From NCBI RefSeq assembly GCF_019925205.1, contig NC_083560.1, forward strand, positions 20,231,145 through 20,295,144: 64,000 nt of DNA, given 5' to 3'. Below are positions 46,644 to 59,692 of this stretch, in pieces. Under the pieces are notes generated by a model. It made no database searches, was not told where the DNA came from, and saw only the letters and a program-made list of their open reading frames with translations. Made by a program: the position numbers and the translations under genes. Numbering within the stretch: the first letter of the stretch is position 1; each line of letters starts with the position of its first letter. Source of the DNA: Metopolophium dirhodum. Taxonomy: Eukaryota; Arthropoda; Insecta; Hemiptera; Aphididae.

Positions 46644-47417
46644 TTTATTTGTCAACAATCTTTCAATAGTTCTAATAAAACGTTTCATTCATGCATCGCT
46701 TCCAAATTGTTGTCAGCTATGAAACCTGCTATTAAAATACAAACATAAAATAAGATTCAATAAAAAAATATTTGATTCCATTGAATGTTTGTAAATATTT
46801 ACCTACCTTCACAAGTTGGTTATTCAGAAAACAATTTCAAGTTCAACAATGAATCCATTTTAGCACCAGAAGATGTATCTTTAACTCTTTCTACAGTACT
46901 GTCAAAAGTCTATTTAGATTTTGAAGTTTCTCTGTTCATCCTACAGCTATACAAAAAACTATGAGAATATTTTAAACACAAATATGAGCAATGCAACAGT
47001 CGTCGCGGAACACTCACGGCATGTCCTGAGGTGTCTTACCAGCACTCAAAAAGTTTTCCTGGCCAACGCTTGATGGCTGAATACTTGCATGTTGTGTAAA
47101 GATTTACGATTACCTTTTACTGACACCTAATATATGAAAACACCAAAAGATTATTGAAATTTAATTATTGTGCGGACGTGCATCCATTTTAACACCTGCC
47201 GAAGCTCACTATATTGTTATCGGTTCCCTTATTCGAAACAGTTATTTTTAAGATTAGCGAATTTAAATAAGTGAACGGGTTTACAATACGTCTAGACTAA
47301 CAAGCGAGGCGCGGTGACTTTAAAAATTAAAAAGGTTAGATTAGTTTTATTATCGTAATAACCACGACTGACAATTATAGATAATAATTAATAAATAATG
47401 AATAGGTACAACTTACT
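46644..47417 (-). ncRNA. Putative spliced transcript, divergent from HP1 (lncRNA or decayed gene)
   Basis: Minus-strand splice signals line up. A first exon ends at 47417 (CTCAA|GTAAGT). A second spans 47126-47040 (TATTAG acceptor, CTG|GTAAGA donor). A third spans 46940-46807 (GCTGTAG acceptor, GAAG|GTAGGT donor). A last exon starts at 46728 and reaches AATAAA (46649-46644). Exons three and four share one frame, MNRETSKSK then TFDSTVERVKDTSSGAKMDS, then CEAGFIADNNLEAMHE, but it is interrupted by two stops. The first ends would lie near the GC-rich HP1 promoter (about 47.5-47.9 kb). It could be a long non-coding RNA or a decayed coding gene; no homology was recognised. Confidence 0.4.
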
Positions 47418-47859
47418 TGAGGATGGCTTGGTCCTGAATAAGACCATATTTAATCTTTAGTGAGTCGATTCGTTTAGATTTCAATTATGTTATAACTGAA
47501 TACCTATACATTATTGTAAATACTAATGAATTACGTTGCAGTTACATAATATAATACATTTGAAGACAACTGTAGTCCATAAAATTCATAAAGTGGTACT
47601 TAGGTAAAATACAAAACGTATTGACGCAATCGTCGTTAGAATTTTTTAAGTATAATCACAGATCATGTTATACAATGTTCGTATTATAATCATTAATCTG
47701 TAGTGTAAACAATAAATTAGGAATCGCTTTTAGTTTTTTACCATAAGTAAGTGACTTGTCGCAGTTATAATTTTTAATACATTTTAGTCATGATAATAGT
47801 ACGTTGTCTTATCATATTATCACATGATAACATGAAGTAACCAAATCACCGCGACCCGT

Positions 47860-48239
47860 CGACGTATTACCCATAGACCAGACCTATGGTGTTACCATGC
47901 GCGGTATAATATACAATGTCTTAGTTCGTGGGCGTGACCGCTACGCGACTATACCGCCACGACTGTTGTCGATTGATTTCCTTCCATTCGGGCGTCGCTG
48001 TTCCTTTGTTTAGTCTGTCTTTTCACTTGTTACCCCTAGGTCGTCGTCTGACGCCCGTCCGCTGCACACCACTCCTCAACGGTCCCAAACAGCTAACCGC
48101 ATTACATCGCAGCCGGAGCAGTCGTCGTCGTTCCAGTGGCCACGCACGTCTGAACAGTGAGTGAATCAGTCAGTGAGATCCCGTCGAGTGGTATTTGCCG
48201 AAGCTGAACATTCGTTTCCGGTCCATTCATTCCTTCGTC
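47860..48239 (+). promoter_or_regulatory. HP1 promoter and 5' untranslated region
   Basis: A CpG-rich island in AT-rich DNA just before the HP1 start codon, with no clear TATA box; a CpG-rich, TATA-less promoter is usual for housekeeping genes. Apparent frames here are not supported as genes. Confidence 0.5.
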
Positions 48240-51200
48240 ATGTCTTCAGGGTGAGTGTCAACTAATATTCACGTGCGTGCGCGGCCGTTCACCTCCCGTT
48301 CATTCGGTTTTTGCCCGCGGGTTTCATCGTTTGCGCTCGCTGTTCCTATATCGTCGAGACAGACACAGCGCGTGACGGACCGTGGTCTGTGTAAATTTTT
48401 CCAAAATCTAATATAAACAGTAAAAACGTAACCCATACACCATCGTTCAAAATGGCGTCGTTGCCGCCGACGACAATGACGCTACCGCCGCCGCCCGCCC
48501 GCCACCCACCGCAGCCGAGTGACGCGAAGGTGCACTGGTCTCAACTGCTATGCTACTTCTGAATAATATTTGGATCTCCTATAGTCGATGCGCGCTCGCT
48601 GTTACCATATCGTCGAGACGGACACAGCGCGTAACGGACCGTGACCTGTGTAGATTTTCCCGAAATCTAATGTAAACAGTAAAAAACGTTACCCATACAC
48701 CATCGTTCAAAATGGCGTCGTTGCCGCCGCCGCCCGCCCCCCTCCGCATCAGCAACCACCGTCGCCGCCGTCCAAATATACGCTTGTGTTGTCGCGCACA
48801 GCTTGAAGCACAATATTGAGAATTTGAGAATACGCGTACGTTGCCGCCGCCAAACCATTAGCGCGCGCGCGTCCCCACGTCCGCTAAGGCCCGTTTCACA
48901 TGGACGCGTATCATACGCGACGTATCGTACGCGCGCGTTTTCATTTTACATTGATTACGTTCATATTTACGTTTATTTTACAAATAAAAATTAAATACAT
49001 TACCCATATTGTTGTGTGCGGACTGTCGGCGATCCATAAGATGATTGTTTTGAATAAAGGTTGAAATCGATTCAACAATAAATGAATTAATAAATTGTGC
49101 ATTATCAATAATCATAAAAGCGTACAATAGGTAGTCGTATATTATGTGTGTGTGTGCGGCCGAGTGACGCGAAGGTGCACTTGTCTCAACTGCTATGCTA
49201 CTTCTGAATAATATTTGGATTTCCTATAAACGATGTCGGCTCATTTGGCATAGACGGCTCGATCATTTTACAGGTGTCTTGTCTTGGGCGTGGTCGTTGA
49301 AAGTTATAATTTTTGTAGTGATTTAAAATATAGAGCCCCATGATCATAGATACTAGGTATTTTAATTGAAATAATTTGACTATAATTTGTACATTACAAT
49401 ATGTGGTCAAACTTAAACATATCTTGATTCATAATTTCTAATAGGTATATTAGATTTTTACATTTTATATATTGTGTAAGTTCAAACCCGTAATTTTACG
49501 TTTAACATATTCTAGCCAATTGTTGTGATCGCTTATATGAATCCGTAGAGCCCAATATATTTTTTTGAAAACATTTATTACTTTTGTTTGTCTTTCAAAC
49601 GGTGATTACTTATAAATGGGTTCCTATAGACCTGTTGCTAGTTAAATACCCAACATTCGTTTTCGTGTTACCCATTAGTAGTGTGGTGCTGCCATGTTTT
49701 TATGCTCTGGATAATATTATTATGTCTGGGATCTTGTTGAAAGGAAATTATCGGATTCCTATCTATTTAACAAACTTATTTTTGGGTATTTATTTTGTTC
49801 TACAAGTTCTGTATGATTTTCATTTTAAGGTTTTACTTCATTTTTATTTTTATTTAAATACAAACATACTTGCATATTAACTATTCAAATAACAAAGAAT
49901 CATATGTAACTAAAATGGTGTAATAAATAATCAAACCAATATTTTACTCTTGTTGGAATGCATGATTATGCATGATACAACAATACTATTAAAAAATAGT
50001 ATTTAAAATATTACCAAAAAAAAAAAAAAATGTTTTTTTATGCATTTAAAATTTAAGTATTAAATACTATTTATTTTTATCAATTAGTACCTACATTTTA
50101 TTAACCTACATATGGGTTTTTTTTATCAAACTTCCTCATATCAGTTTATTATAACTCGGGTACCTGTTTAAATTTCAAATATCAGTTGAACTTTGAGTGT
50201 ATTGAAAAGTTACATTTAAATCATATATTTACAAAATAATAGTTAAAAGAAAGTAATCATTATAGTACTGTATTATGGAAACTGGTTTACGTTATGGATA
50301 TTGTTTTACTATATTATTTATTAATTAACATTGTATAATATATTTTATAAACCAATTATTAGTATGTAGGTAGTAGATGAATACATTTCAAAACATTGTT
50401 TGATTCAATAACAAATCAGTTAATATAAAAAATGTTCCTAACCATCTAGAAGTTAACAGAAGCTGTGTGGTTATCTATTTACAATATTTTTCTGCACTGA
50501 AATGTTTCCCCAATCTGCCTCTGAGTATAGGTACTTAATTGTTTTATTATATATTTTTTTTTTAAATCTCTTTAAAATTAAACTATAATAAAAAGCTTAT
50601 TAGATGCCCTAGATAGTAATCTTACCTTTGATATTTATAAGAGGTCAATTCACTCTAATTTTTAAACTAACAGAGCTAACTATGATCTGCTGAGCGTAAA
50701 ATTTGGTATGTTACAAACTTGTAAGACGGACACAACAAATGTCTGTATAGCGTCCTCTTAAATTAAAAATAAAAATATTGATGTACCTATATTTTCAGCC
50801 TATATTTAAAATAATGCTTATTGGTTCTATTGGTGAAGCGTATAAAAAACAAATAGTTTAGTTGTTATGCTGACAAACTTATAAAATAATGTTTTATGGA
50901 TAACAATTTAAGTTATGTTTTTTGGTGTTATCTGCAGCCAAGTTATTTAAAATAAATGATACATCTATTTTGATATTTTTTTATTAACATATTAATGTAT
51001 TTTTGTTTCAGAGAGAGAGGTGTTGAAAACATAGAACCTAGTGGTGCTGCTGCAGAAGAGGATCAAGTAGCATATTCTGTAGAAATGATTCTGGATAAGC
51101 GCTTAAATAATAATAAAGTTGAATACTTTCTGAAATGGAATGGTTACGATGACAGAGAAAATAGTTGGGAGCCAGAAGAAAATTTGGATTGTGTAGATTT

Positions 51201-51633
51201 AATTAAAGCGTTCGAAGAAGCACTCATAAGAGAAGAGAAGGAGAGAAAAAGACAGGAAAGAAAGGAAAAACGTCGTCAGCTTTATTCCTTGCAAAATACT
51301 TTGACAAAACCAATAATCAGAGGTCGTGCTTCGCCAGATTCTTTTGGTTCTCCTGCAGTAATACAACTGGATAAGAAGGATATTGACCAAGCTAATATTA
51401 AAGTCACAAATGTTTCTGAAGTTACTGAGAAAATTCCGGATGAAATTTTAGGTGCAACTGATTCAAGTGGCCAATTGATGTTTTTGATGAAATGGAAAGG
51501 AACTGATGAATCCGATTTGATATCAGCTGTAGAGGCTAATATATTGTGCCCACAAGTCGTTATCGATTTTTATGAAAAAAAACTTACATGGAATTCCTCC
51601 TCTGGAAATGTAAATTTTGATCAACTATTATAA
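48240..51633 (+). CDS. HP1: Heterochromatin protein 1 (chromobox protein), 210 aa, two coding exons
   Basis: Exon 1 is 48240-48250 (ATG TCT TCA GG) with donor GTGAGT. Exon 2 is 51012-51633 after TTTGTTTCAG; the phases join as MSSGERGVENIEPSG. Residues 23-75 form the chromo domain (VEYFLKWNGYDDRENSWEPE), with the methyl-lysine cage aromatics Y25, W46 and Y49 in the positions of Drosophila Y24, W45 and Y48. A lysine/arginine-rich hinge follows (about 78-150). The chromoshadow domain (about 150-200) has DEILGATDSSGQLMFLMKWK and CPQVVIDFYEKKLTW, mediating dimerisation and PxVxL partner binding. The protein binds H3K9me2/3 in heterochromatin. The length is typical of the HP1a/b class. The 2.76-kb intron 1 contains duplicated GC-rich blocks. 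All key residues are present, so it is very likely functional. Confidence 0.97.
48334..49234 (+). repeat. Duplicated GC-rich unit of about 260 bp in HP1 intron 1
   Basis: Block A (48334-48469; CGCTCGCTGTTCC, GTCGAGAC, CAGCGCGTGACGGACCGTG, CCATACACCATCGTTCAAAA, TGGCGTCG) recurs at 48593-48732. Block B (48514-48590; GCCGAGTGACGCGAAGGTGC, CTATGCTACTTCTGAATAA) recurs at 49159-49234. Order A-B-A-B indicates a tandem duplication whose second copy received about 380 bp of extra DNA. Both A copies carry an ATG in good context (CAAAATGGCGTCG) opening frames of 36 and 35 codons (MASLPP...). Confidence 0.8.
48893..48945 (+). mobile_element. End of a PIF/Harbinger-like MITE
   Basis: TAAGGCCCGTTTCACATGGA is a typical terminus of this type, followed by palindromic CGCGTATCATACGCG and CGTATCGTACG. 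Its second end was not located. It lies in the extra DNA of the second duplicated unit. Confidence 0.45.
49235..51000 (+). other. Remainder of HP1 intron 1
   Basis: AT-rich intron. A hydrophobic frame at 49584-49880 starts on TTG and has no recognisable family. 50637-50761 is a short copy of the TTAAGAGGAC MITE family, ending GTCCTCTTAA. Confidence 0.5.
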
Positions 51634-52003
51634 TACAAATAATGACAACATGTGTTCAAAAAATAACATTTATTTTATATCAAACTCTATGATAAATGTT
51701 TTCAATTATTTTATTTTTTCATTATATGTGGTAGAAATGCCTATAACTAAGTATAATTTCACGAAACAAATTTTTTTTTTATATTTTAGATTGATGAAAG
51801 GTAATAATATGATATAAATATTATACATTATTATTATCGGTTAATAATTAACTTATTAGTTTTGAGTTTTTCATTATTTTTTTGTTTAAATTATAATTTA
51901 ATAGTGAATCATTTTATCTTGAAGGCAAAAATTATATGTTAATTTAAGTTTATTTTTTTGTTCAAATGTTGGGCTTAAACATTCTTAACTTGTTTTTTTA
52001 AAC

Positions 52004-52009
52004 ATTAAA
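52004..52009 (+). terminator. Likely HP1 poly(A) signal ATTAAA
   Basis: ATTAAA 371 bp after the HP1 stop codon, followed by T-rich sequence; other A-rich hexamers nearby make the choice tentative. Confidence 0.45.
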
Positions 52010-52370
52010 GCATTTTTCACAATATTATTTTATCTTTTATTATAACTTTTAAAGATAAGTTGGAAAAAATAAAATATTTCAAGAATTCTCAAAAATATGT
52101 TAATGGTAGTTTTTATTTTATTTTATCAAAGTGAATTCTATATACATTAAAACAAATATGTTCAAATAATTGTTATAATGTAGCCACCAATAAAATGTTT
52201 ATTAATTATCCAGATTACCATTGAATCTCGAGGGGAAAACATACATTTGTCTTACATATTTTTCAAGTTTAAACCTCAAATATAACATAAAAACACTTCA
52301 AGAGGCAAGATGTATTTGAGATATGTGACTCCTGTATCTAAAAAAAAAAAGCAGAATTAATTATTTCATT

Positions 52371-52492
52371 AAGGAATCTCGGTGGCGACCAGTTTTAGTC
52401 GGGCAGCATCCGTTTGTCACTTCTACCAAGACAACTATCTGTGTGGTAAAACCCACTCCTCTGTGCACAGATCGACCGCTGAGGTTCCTTCT
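52371..52492. other. GC-rich structured segment with inverted ends
   Basis: AAGGAATCTCGGTGG at the left and CCGCTGAGGTTCCTT at the right pair with three mismatches. Inside, TCTGTGTGGTAAAACCCA and CTCTGTGCACAGA suggest further stems. It stands out in an AT-rich setting downstream of HP1. It could be a small structured RNA, a SINE or a MITE; I do not recognise it. Confidence 0.4.
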
Positions 52493-52499
52493 TAACGTA

Positions 52500-54300
52500 A
52501 GTGGAGTATAGGAAAATACGCGGTACCCACATGGTTTGTTTTATGGAAGAATAAAATTGGGCAAGGGGCACATAATCATACTATTCACCACTCAAAATAT
52601 TGAAATGTTGTCAATATCTGTTTTATAACTACAATTATGGGAAAAAATATTCTACACTGACTTGTCATCGATTGATTATTCATTTAAGTAGGTACCTATT
52701 TAGAGATTGGACAACTGGCCTTTACTTACTGTACCCTGATCAGCTGCATGTGTATACATTTGTCCATTTGTCAGCACAAATCTATGCGCATTTTATCGTC
52801 ATTCATTATTATAACAAAACAATTATTGTTGAATGGTACTAATGAAGAATGAATATAACACAACAAACATCAAACATTATATTATCGGTGTAGTTATGAC
52901 TTATGAATTATGATAGGATAAAATATTTCAACCCAGTTAATTTGAACCACACAGATTAGATTTACAATTACTAAGTGTGTAATTGAAAGTAAAACAATAT
53001 TATTAAAAAACTACAGATCGTTAATTCATTGTAATATTATTTTTGAATTTTTTACAAAAAATGCATATAATATTATAGAATATAAAGATAATTAAATTTG
53101 GCAGTAGGGATAGTATTGCAATATGTATTGTTAAATTATTATTTGTTAGTATCTTGTGAAAAAATTCAAATTTAGGTTATGTAAATTAGTACTAGTAAGA
53201 AAGTAACTTTGAAAAATGCATTGAAAATAAACTGCACATATTTATTTAACTGGCACAAATCTAATACAATTTACAAAACTAACAAAAAAAAATACATTGA
53301 GATATTTTGAGCATAATTAAAATTAAATTGAATTACAATGAAAAAAAAAAACAAAAAAAATGTTCTAAAAGAGATAGAAGTTTGATAAATAAAGAAACAT
53401 AATACAGATATGACAAGATTTGCAATTTTGGTTTAGCAAATAATCCAACTTTGAACATGTTAAAAAGTAAGACAATTGTAACTAAGGAATATATTTATGA
53501 GAAAGTATAAACAGGAATTAAAAAAATTCAATTTCCAAACCATAACTGTGTGTTTAATTTATAGGAAATTTGACTAGGGTTGTAAACACAAAATGTATTA
53601 CACGAGAGAATACAATTACAAATGCATATTTATACATTGATTTATAATTAGTTTTTTAAAAAAAAAATAATATAGAGAGATGTCTAATCAGTGGTGTAAA
53701 TTAGCCTCATGTTTTGGTGGTGCAGAGAAATATTTTAAGTCCATTACCCACCAATACTCTAACCTACTTTGGAAATTCACAACAGTGCCCACAAATTGTT
53801 TACCTAATATCCTAATTGTACCTAATAATGAGTATAAATTATATTAGAAGATATTGTTCTTTTTCAAATAACGGGATTGGTTATATAGTTAATATTATTT
53901 ATCGTTTATGAATTTCTAACTCAAAATAGTTCGAAAATGTCTATGATTTTATTCTGATACTTCAGGCGTCAATAAAAACATAGATACTTGTTTAATAAAC
54001 AAATATATACTTTTGAAAATATAAACTATAGATCAATCCCCTTCCTTAGGCAGTAGGTAGGTATATAATATGTTTAATAGATTAATAAGTATAGGTACCT
54101 AAATACTAGGTAACTAATGTTGTTTAAAAACATAAAATTATTGTACAGGGTTGAAGCAAACAATAAATTTATATTGTCATTATGCATAAAGTAACAAATT
54201 TGGTATATTTCTGTGTACTAAATATTTAGTGAAAACTTCAAGTTATACTACTATAACTTATGTGTTACCTATATAGGTAAATAATTGGTAAATATAGATA
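52500..54300. other. AT-rich intergenic DNA, no gene recognised
   Basis: Only short frames. CAGTGGTGTAAATTAGCC at about 53690 resembles a hAT end without a visible partner. Confidence 0.4.
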
Positions 54301-57290
54301 AATATTTGATTTGAAAAGAAAAATGTTTATGAATTCCCAACTCGATTTGTACGTTTTTTGTCAATATTTGAACTGTAACTAAGGTTTTTTAATATTATTT
54401 AAATGTCATTTTAACAATATAATAGGAGTCTTGTATGCAATTTTTAAGCTTTTGTATCCGACAAATAAAGTTTTATTGACATTCATAGAAAAAAAACCTA
54501 AAAATATTGGAAATTGAAAATGTCCGTAAACAGCTCAAAATAAGTCAAAATATTATGAAAATGTTATGGTGTATGGAAAATTTCAAATATAAAAATTTAG
54601 TCAACATTTCATGTAGTCTACGGTGATTGGTTTTAAAGTTACACTAAAAACCAACATCGATTTTTTCCAAAATTAACGTTTTTCTATTATTTTAAATAAA
54701 TATTATAAATTTTTAAACTTGGTTTGAGAATCTGTATAAATATTTAAAATGCGTTTGTTTAATTTCGCGATTTTTATCAAAAAAACATGTATCTAGATGA
54801 ATTTATTTAGATTAGTAAAAAAATTATCTAAGATGAATGTTTAGATACCTTGTAACTATTTATCTGGATAAGATAAAAGATGAACAAATAATAATCTAGA
54901 TATTCATCTATATAAGTCCGAACACTGGTGACAGGTGGTTCACTGTAATGGATGGTGTAAAATTTGAATTCAATGATATAATATCATTGTATAAGAAAAA
55001 TGATTCTGAGCGAAAACGGTTAATCAGCCTATGATATTACCAAGTATATTTGATGATATTATTGTGAATAAACGAATTTATTTACAATCTATTTACGTGG
55101 AACCTTGTTTTAAATAAGCTATAAAATTTGAACATTTCATAAATTTTTAACTACAATATTGAAAATAGTTATTAAATTTTAAATTTGATAAATTTTGTCA
55201 AAATTCGAACTTTAGATGTTTATAAAAAAAAATTGTGCATACTTTTCAAGCATCTATAGTCATTCGTTTTTTAATTACAATAAAATAAGATAACCGTTAC
55301 ATGAGAAATCGAGTGAATATCATATGTTGTAAAAATATGAATTTCAAACGCTCATTTAATTTAAGTTTCTTGTTTACATTTTTTTTTTGAAAATAGTAGA
55401 CTAACTTATAAATCTTGTATAATATTTTCAAATCTTAGATTTAAAAGAACATTTTTTTATGAATTTTTAACTCAAAATAATTTTGCTAATTTTCGTGAAT
55501 TTTCCGTATTTTGTCAAGATTTGAACTAAATGCTTATAAATAAAAACTGTGACTAAGGATTTTTAATATTTTTCAAATATCATAGTAAAAATATAGTAGG
55601 AGCCTTGTATTAAATTTTCAAGCTTTTTTACCCAATAAATAAAATTTTATTGATATAATATATAGAAAATAAAACTACAAAAAATAGAAAATGAAAATGT
55701 CCGTAAACAGGTCAAAATAAGTCAAAATATTTAGAAAATGTTATGGTGTAGGTATAGAAATTAGAAAATGCTAATATAAACATTCAGTCAAAACTTCAAG
55801 TACCTACCGTCGTTTGTTTTAGAGTTGCACCAAAAACCAAAATCGATTTTCTCAAAAACAGATTTTGCGTAAGAATTCCAGTTTTTCTTTTGTTTTTCAC
55901 GGCGCTTTTAAAAACTACTGGGAAATGTTTACTTTTGATCCCCCTCCCCCAAAAAAAAAAAAAAAATTCCAACTAGATTCACTTTCCTATCAGAAGTGTG
56001 GAAGTTAATGTTGAAGAAAATCCAAGCATTTTATTGTCCTAAAAGATGTTTTAAAGGCAGATGGAAAAAATTAAAAATCCTTAGTCACAGTTTTTATTTA
56101 TAATCATTTAGAGTTCAAATCTTGTCAAAATACGGAAAAATCACGAAAATTATAAAATTATTTTGAGTTAGAAATTCATAAGAAATTTTCATTTTAAATC
56201 TAAAATTTGAAAATGTAATACAAGATTTCTCATAAGTTTGTCTATTTTTATCAAAAAAAAAATGTCTACAAGAAAGTCAAATTAAATTTTTATGAGCATA
56301 TGAAATTCATATTTTTACAACATTTGATATTCACTTAATTTCTCATGTAACAATTTTCTTATTTTGTTGTAATTAAAAAACGAATGACTGTCGATACTTG
56401 AAAATTTCACTGAATGTTTATATTAGCATTTTCTATACACAATAAAATGTATAAAAGAATTTGACTCTTTTTTAACTGTTAACGACATTGTCAGTTTTTA
56501 ATTTTAGTATATTTGATGATACTAAGGTGAATAAAGTAATTTATAAATAACCTATTTACGTGGAATCTTGTTTTAAATTTTCAATCCTTAGCTATAAAAG
56601 TTGAACGTTTTATAAATTTTTAACTACAAAATTATTTATACATTTTAAATGTGATAAATTTTGTCAAAATTTGAACTTTAAATGCTATTAAAAAAAAACG
56701 TGCCTATGTATTTTTAAAATTTTTAATTGCTATTAAAACAATATAGCAGGAGTCTTGCATTAAACTTTCACGCTTTTTTACCCAAAAAAAAATTTTATTG
56801 TTATTTTCCCAAAAAAAACTAAAAAAATTAAAATCTGACAACGTCCGTACACTATTCAAAAAGAGTCAAAATATTTTCAAAATTTTATAATGTTGAAAAA
56901 ATTAAAACATTAACATTCAGTAAAATTTTCAAGTATCTACAGTCATTCGTTTTTTAATAACAACATAATAAGAAAATCGTTACATGAGAAATAGGTAGAG
57001 TTAATATTAAATGTTGTAAAAATATGAATTTCTAATGCTCATAAAAATTTAATTTGACTTCCTTGTAGACATATTTTTTAGATAAACGTAGACAAACTTA
57101 TGAGACATCTTGTATTACATTTTCAAATTTTAGATTTAAAATGAAAATTTCTTATGAATTTCTAACTCAAAATAATTTGCAAATTTTCGTCATTTTTACG
57201 TGTTTTGTCAATATTTGATCTTTAAATGATTTTTAAAAAAAATTGTGACTGGATTTTTAATTTTTTTCATCTGTCTTTTTAGTAGTGCAA
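54300..57290. repeat. Composite cluster of R repeat copies
   Basis: At least four R segments abut: a diverged + fragment (54340-54720); a + copy (54930-56040) beginning GTGGTTCACTGTAATGGATG and reaching the GAAAATCCAAGCATTTT end; a reverse segment (56041-56500); and another + segment (56500-57290). Head-to-head and head-to-tail joins suggest nested insertion or rearrangement. No gene is present. Confidence 0.75.
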
Positions 57291-59690
57291 ATATATATTT
57301 TCTTCGAAAATTATTAAAAATAAAATGAAAAATATCAAAAATGTAAAAAAATTGGCTAACTAAAACCTCTATACTGCAGTACATTTATAATATTATAGTT
57401 AATATAATTATAATCATTCATTATTAGTCATTATCATAAAAGAACATTACATTTGAAACTAGATTATACATATTTTACAATATTAATTCTTTTTCTAGCA
57501 GTGTAGATAATGAATTATAAAAATATTGGTAATGAACAGTCAGCAATATAACACCATTTATATCAGTTATTATTGACTTTATATAAAAATTTTCAAACGG
57601 TTCACCCGTGCGGACGCCAAATATCCGCATAAAGATTTCCAAATGTGCGTTTTTTATTGTTTAATTATTAATACTAAATATACTATAAATATATCAATTA
57701 TATTATTAAAGTAAATGACAATACAAATTTAATAATAATAATACATAGAAAACGGAAATCAAATTTAAATGTTATACGTTTAGAATTTCCATCACATTAT
57801 TGTTTCCTAGGAGGCACAGTTTGAATGCCACTGAAAAACGTTTCGAAGACTTACACTCGCACAAATGTACACTCACACATACACATGACAGAGAGATTCT
57901 TTTTTACCTCGGAATATTTTTCACTGTTACGTAGTTACGACTCTGTAAGCAAACAATACATTGGGGACATTTTTGTGTCGGTCGATGGTGTGAGTCGATA
58001 GGGCTGGTGGGTAGTTGCTAATAAAAAACTAGATACCTAGGTATTACGCCTTTTATCCTGTTTCGTAAGATTTACAATATTTGTAATTAACATTTTATCA
58101 AGAAGTTATTGCGGGAAAATAAATTTTATTGTACCTATGTAAACCATAGTTACACATTACCTATATGTAAATTATAAATGAGACGTAAGTATGTTGTGAG
58201 AAAAGTTACCGGTTAACATTTGTACATATGTTTATTCAACTAATGAGTTGTTTAAGAAGTACCTAACTACAAAAAATGTGTTAAAATATGTTAAAAACAA
58301 TAATACTTGATGAAACAAAAATTAAAATTCACACAACGTCTAACCCAGGGTTCACCAACTAATTTATACAGGGGTCAGTTTTGAAACTTGCCAAACTTCC
58401 CAAGGTCCAAGACACATTTAAATGCCCAATGACTTTTTTCACTCATTAACAATTAATAACAATCATACTAAATCGTAATACCTAAAACGTCCTTTGTAAA
58501 TTCTTGGATATCGTTTTTTGACATACGATAACGCAGCGTAAATAACATAGCTATCAGTCAATTCCTGTCTTCTTTGAATTATTATTTGCATCTTTTTAAC
58601 GAAACGCTTGACTCTAACCTATCAATCCAGGACCTTTAAAATATGCTTGCAATTTAAGTTACCAAAATATTCTTGAAAATATGCAGCTAAAATTGTTTTT
58701 ATTTGAAAAAACATATTATATATGAAAATGTCAGAAATAGTTCAAAACTAAAGTTATAATAATTGATAATTTAAGAAATAACATTGCTTAATCAGCTAAC
58801 CTAACTCAGATAAGTAATGATTTATACGTCTATTATTTGATATTTTATATGAAATAAAACGTAGTCGTTAAAAAAAAAATGATGTCTATAAAATATTTAG
58901 ATCGTTATTTGTATACGATGCATCACTATCACCATGATACACAAACATCGACTACATCTTGCTCAAGAGTCAAGGTTATATAGATAATGGTTATGTAGAT
59001 AACCGTAGTTCAGATTATTAATTATTTATAAAATAAACTCAATATAATAAAGACATCATTATGTTTTTAATCACACAGTTATCGATAGCAATGTCGTTTA
59101 TTAATCGACAAAGAAACTTCTAAGCAGTCTAGTAAAGTGTTCAAATAATTTATTTTTATTCTAATTCTTTTTTTAAATACTTTTTTAAACAAATATTCAA
59201 ATACGTATTCTCAATAATTATTTTTCGTATATTTTTATTCGTTAAAAAATTTTTTTTTTAACTCGAAAAATAGTTTATATTTTTGACAAAATCAGTTCGT
59301 CTGTTAAAAATCGGACACATACAAAGTTATAAAGTATAAGCAATAGTTTTTCCTTTGAATGAAATTTTATTAACCCACGTTATTTCTAACCATTCCAAAA
59401 CTAATTAATATTTTTTTAAATGTGTTCGAATATTATGTATTCTGAATACAAAATAAAAGTACCTAGGACGAGATATGGGTGATGTATGTGTTGTCACTCG
59501 TCCGGTGATTTTTCGTATGTAAAATGTGTAAAGTTGAAAACCGTGTTGGAGTGTCTGTTAAGTCAGTCACCTTAAATCGATTGACTTTCAATTTGGCCAT
59601 CTAGGCATACATATAGGCACAATTATGCTGCGGGATACAAAACACCCGGCACTCGTTCTTTAATTATATATCGACTATATTATAGATTAT
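57290..59690. other. Intergenic DNA, no gene recognised
   Basis: AT-rich. CAGGGTTCACCAACTAATTT at about 58347 looks like a hAT end (with GGGGTCAG inside) but the other end is not visible. Confidence 0.4.
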
Positions 59691-59692
59691 AA

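Noticed and set aside
47928..48164. 78-codon frame upstream of HP1
   Set aside because: Lies in the CpG-rich HP1 leader, no domain, and ends before the HP1 start codon.
49584..49880. Hydrophobic frame in HP1 intron 1, superficially like a chemoreceptor fragment
   Set aside because: Starts on TTG, AT-rich codons, no conserved motif; likely chance.
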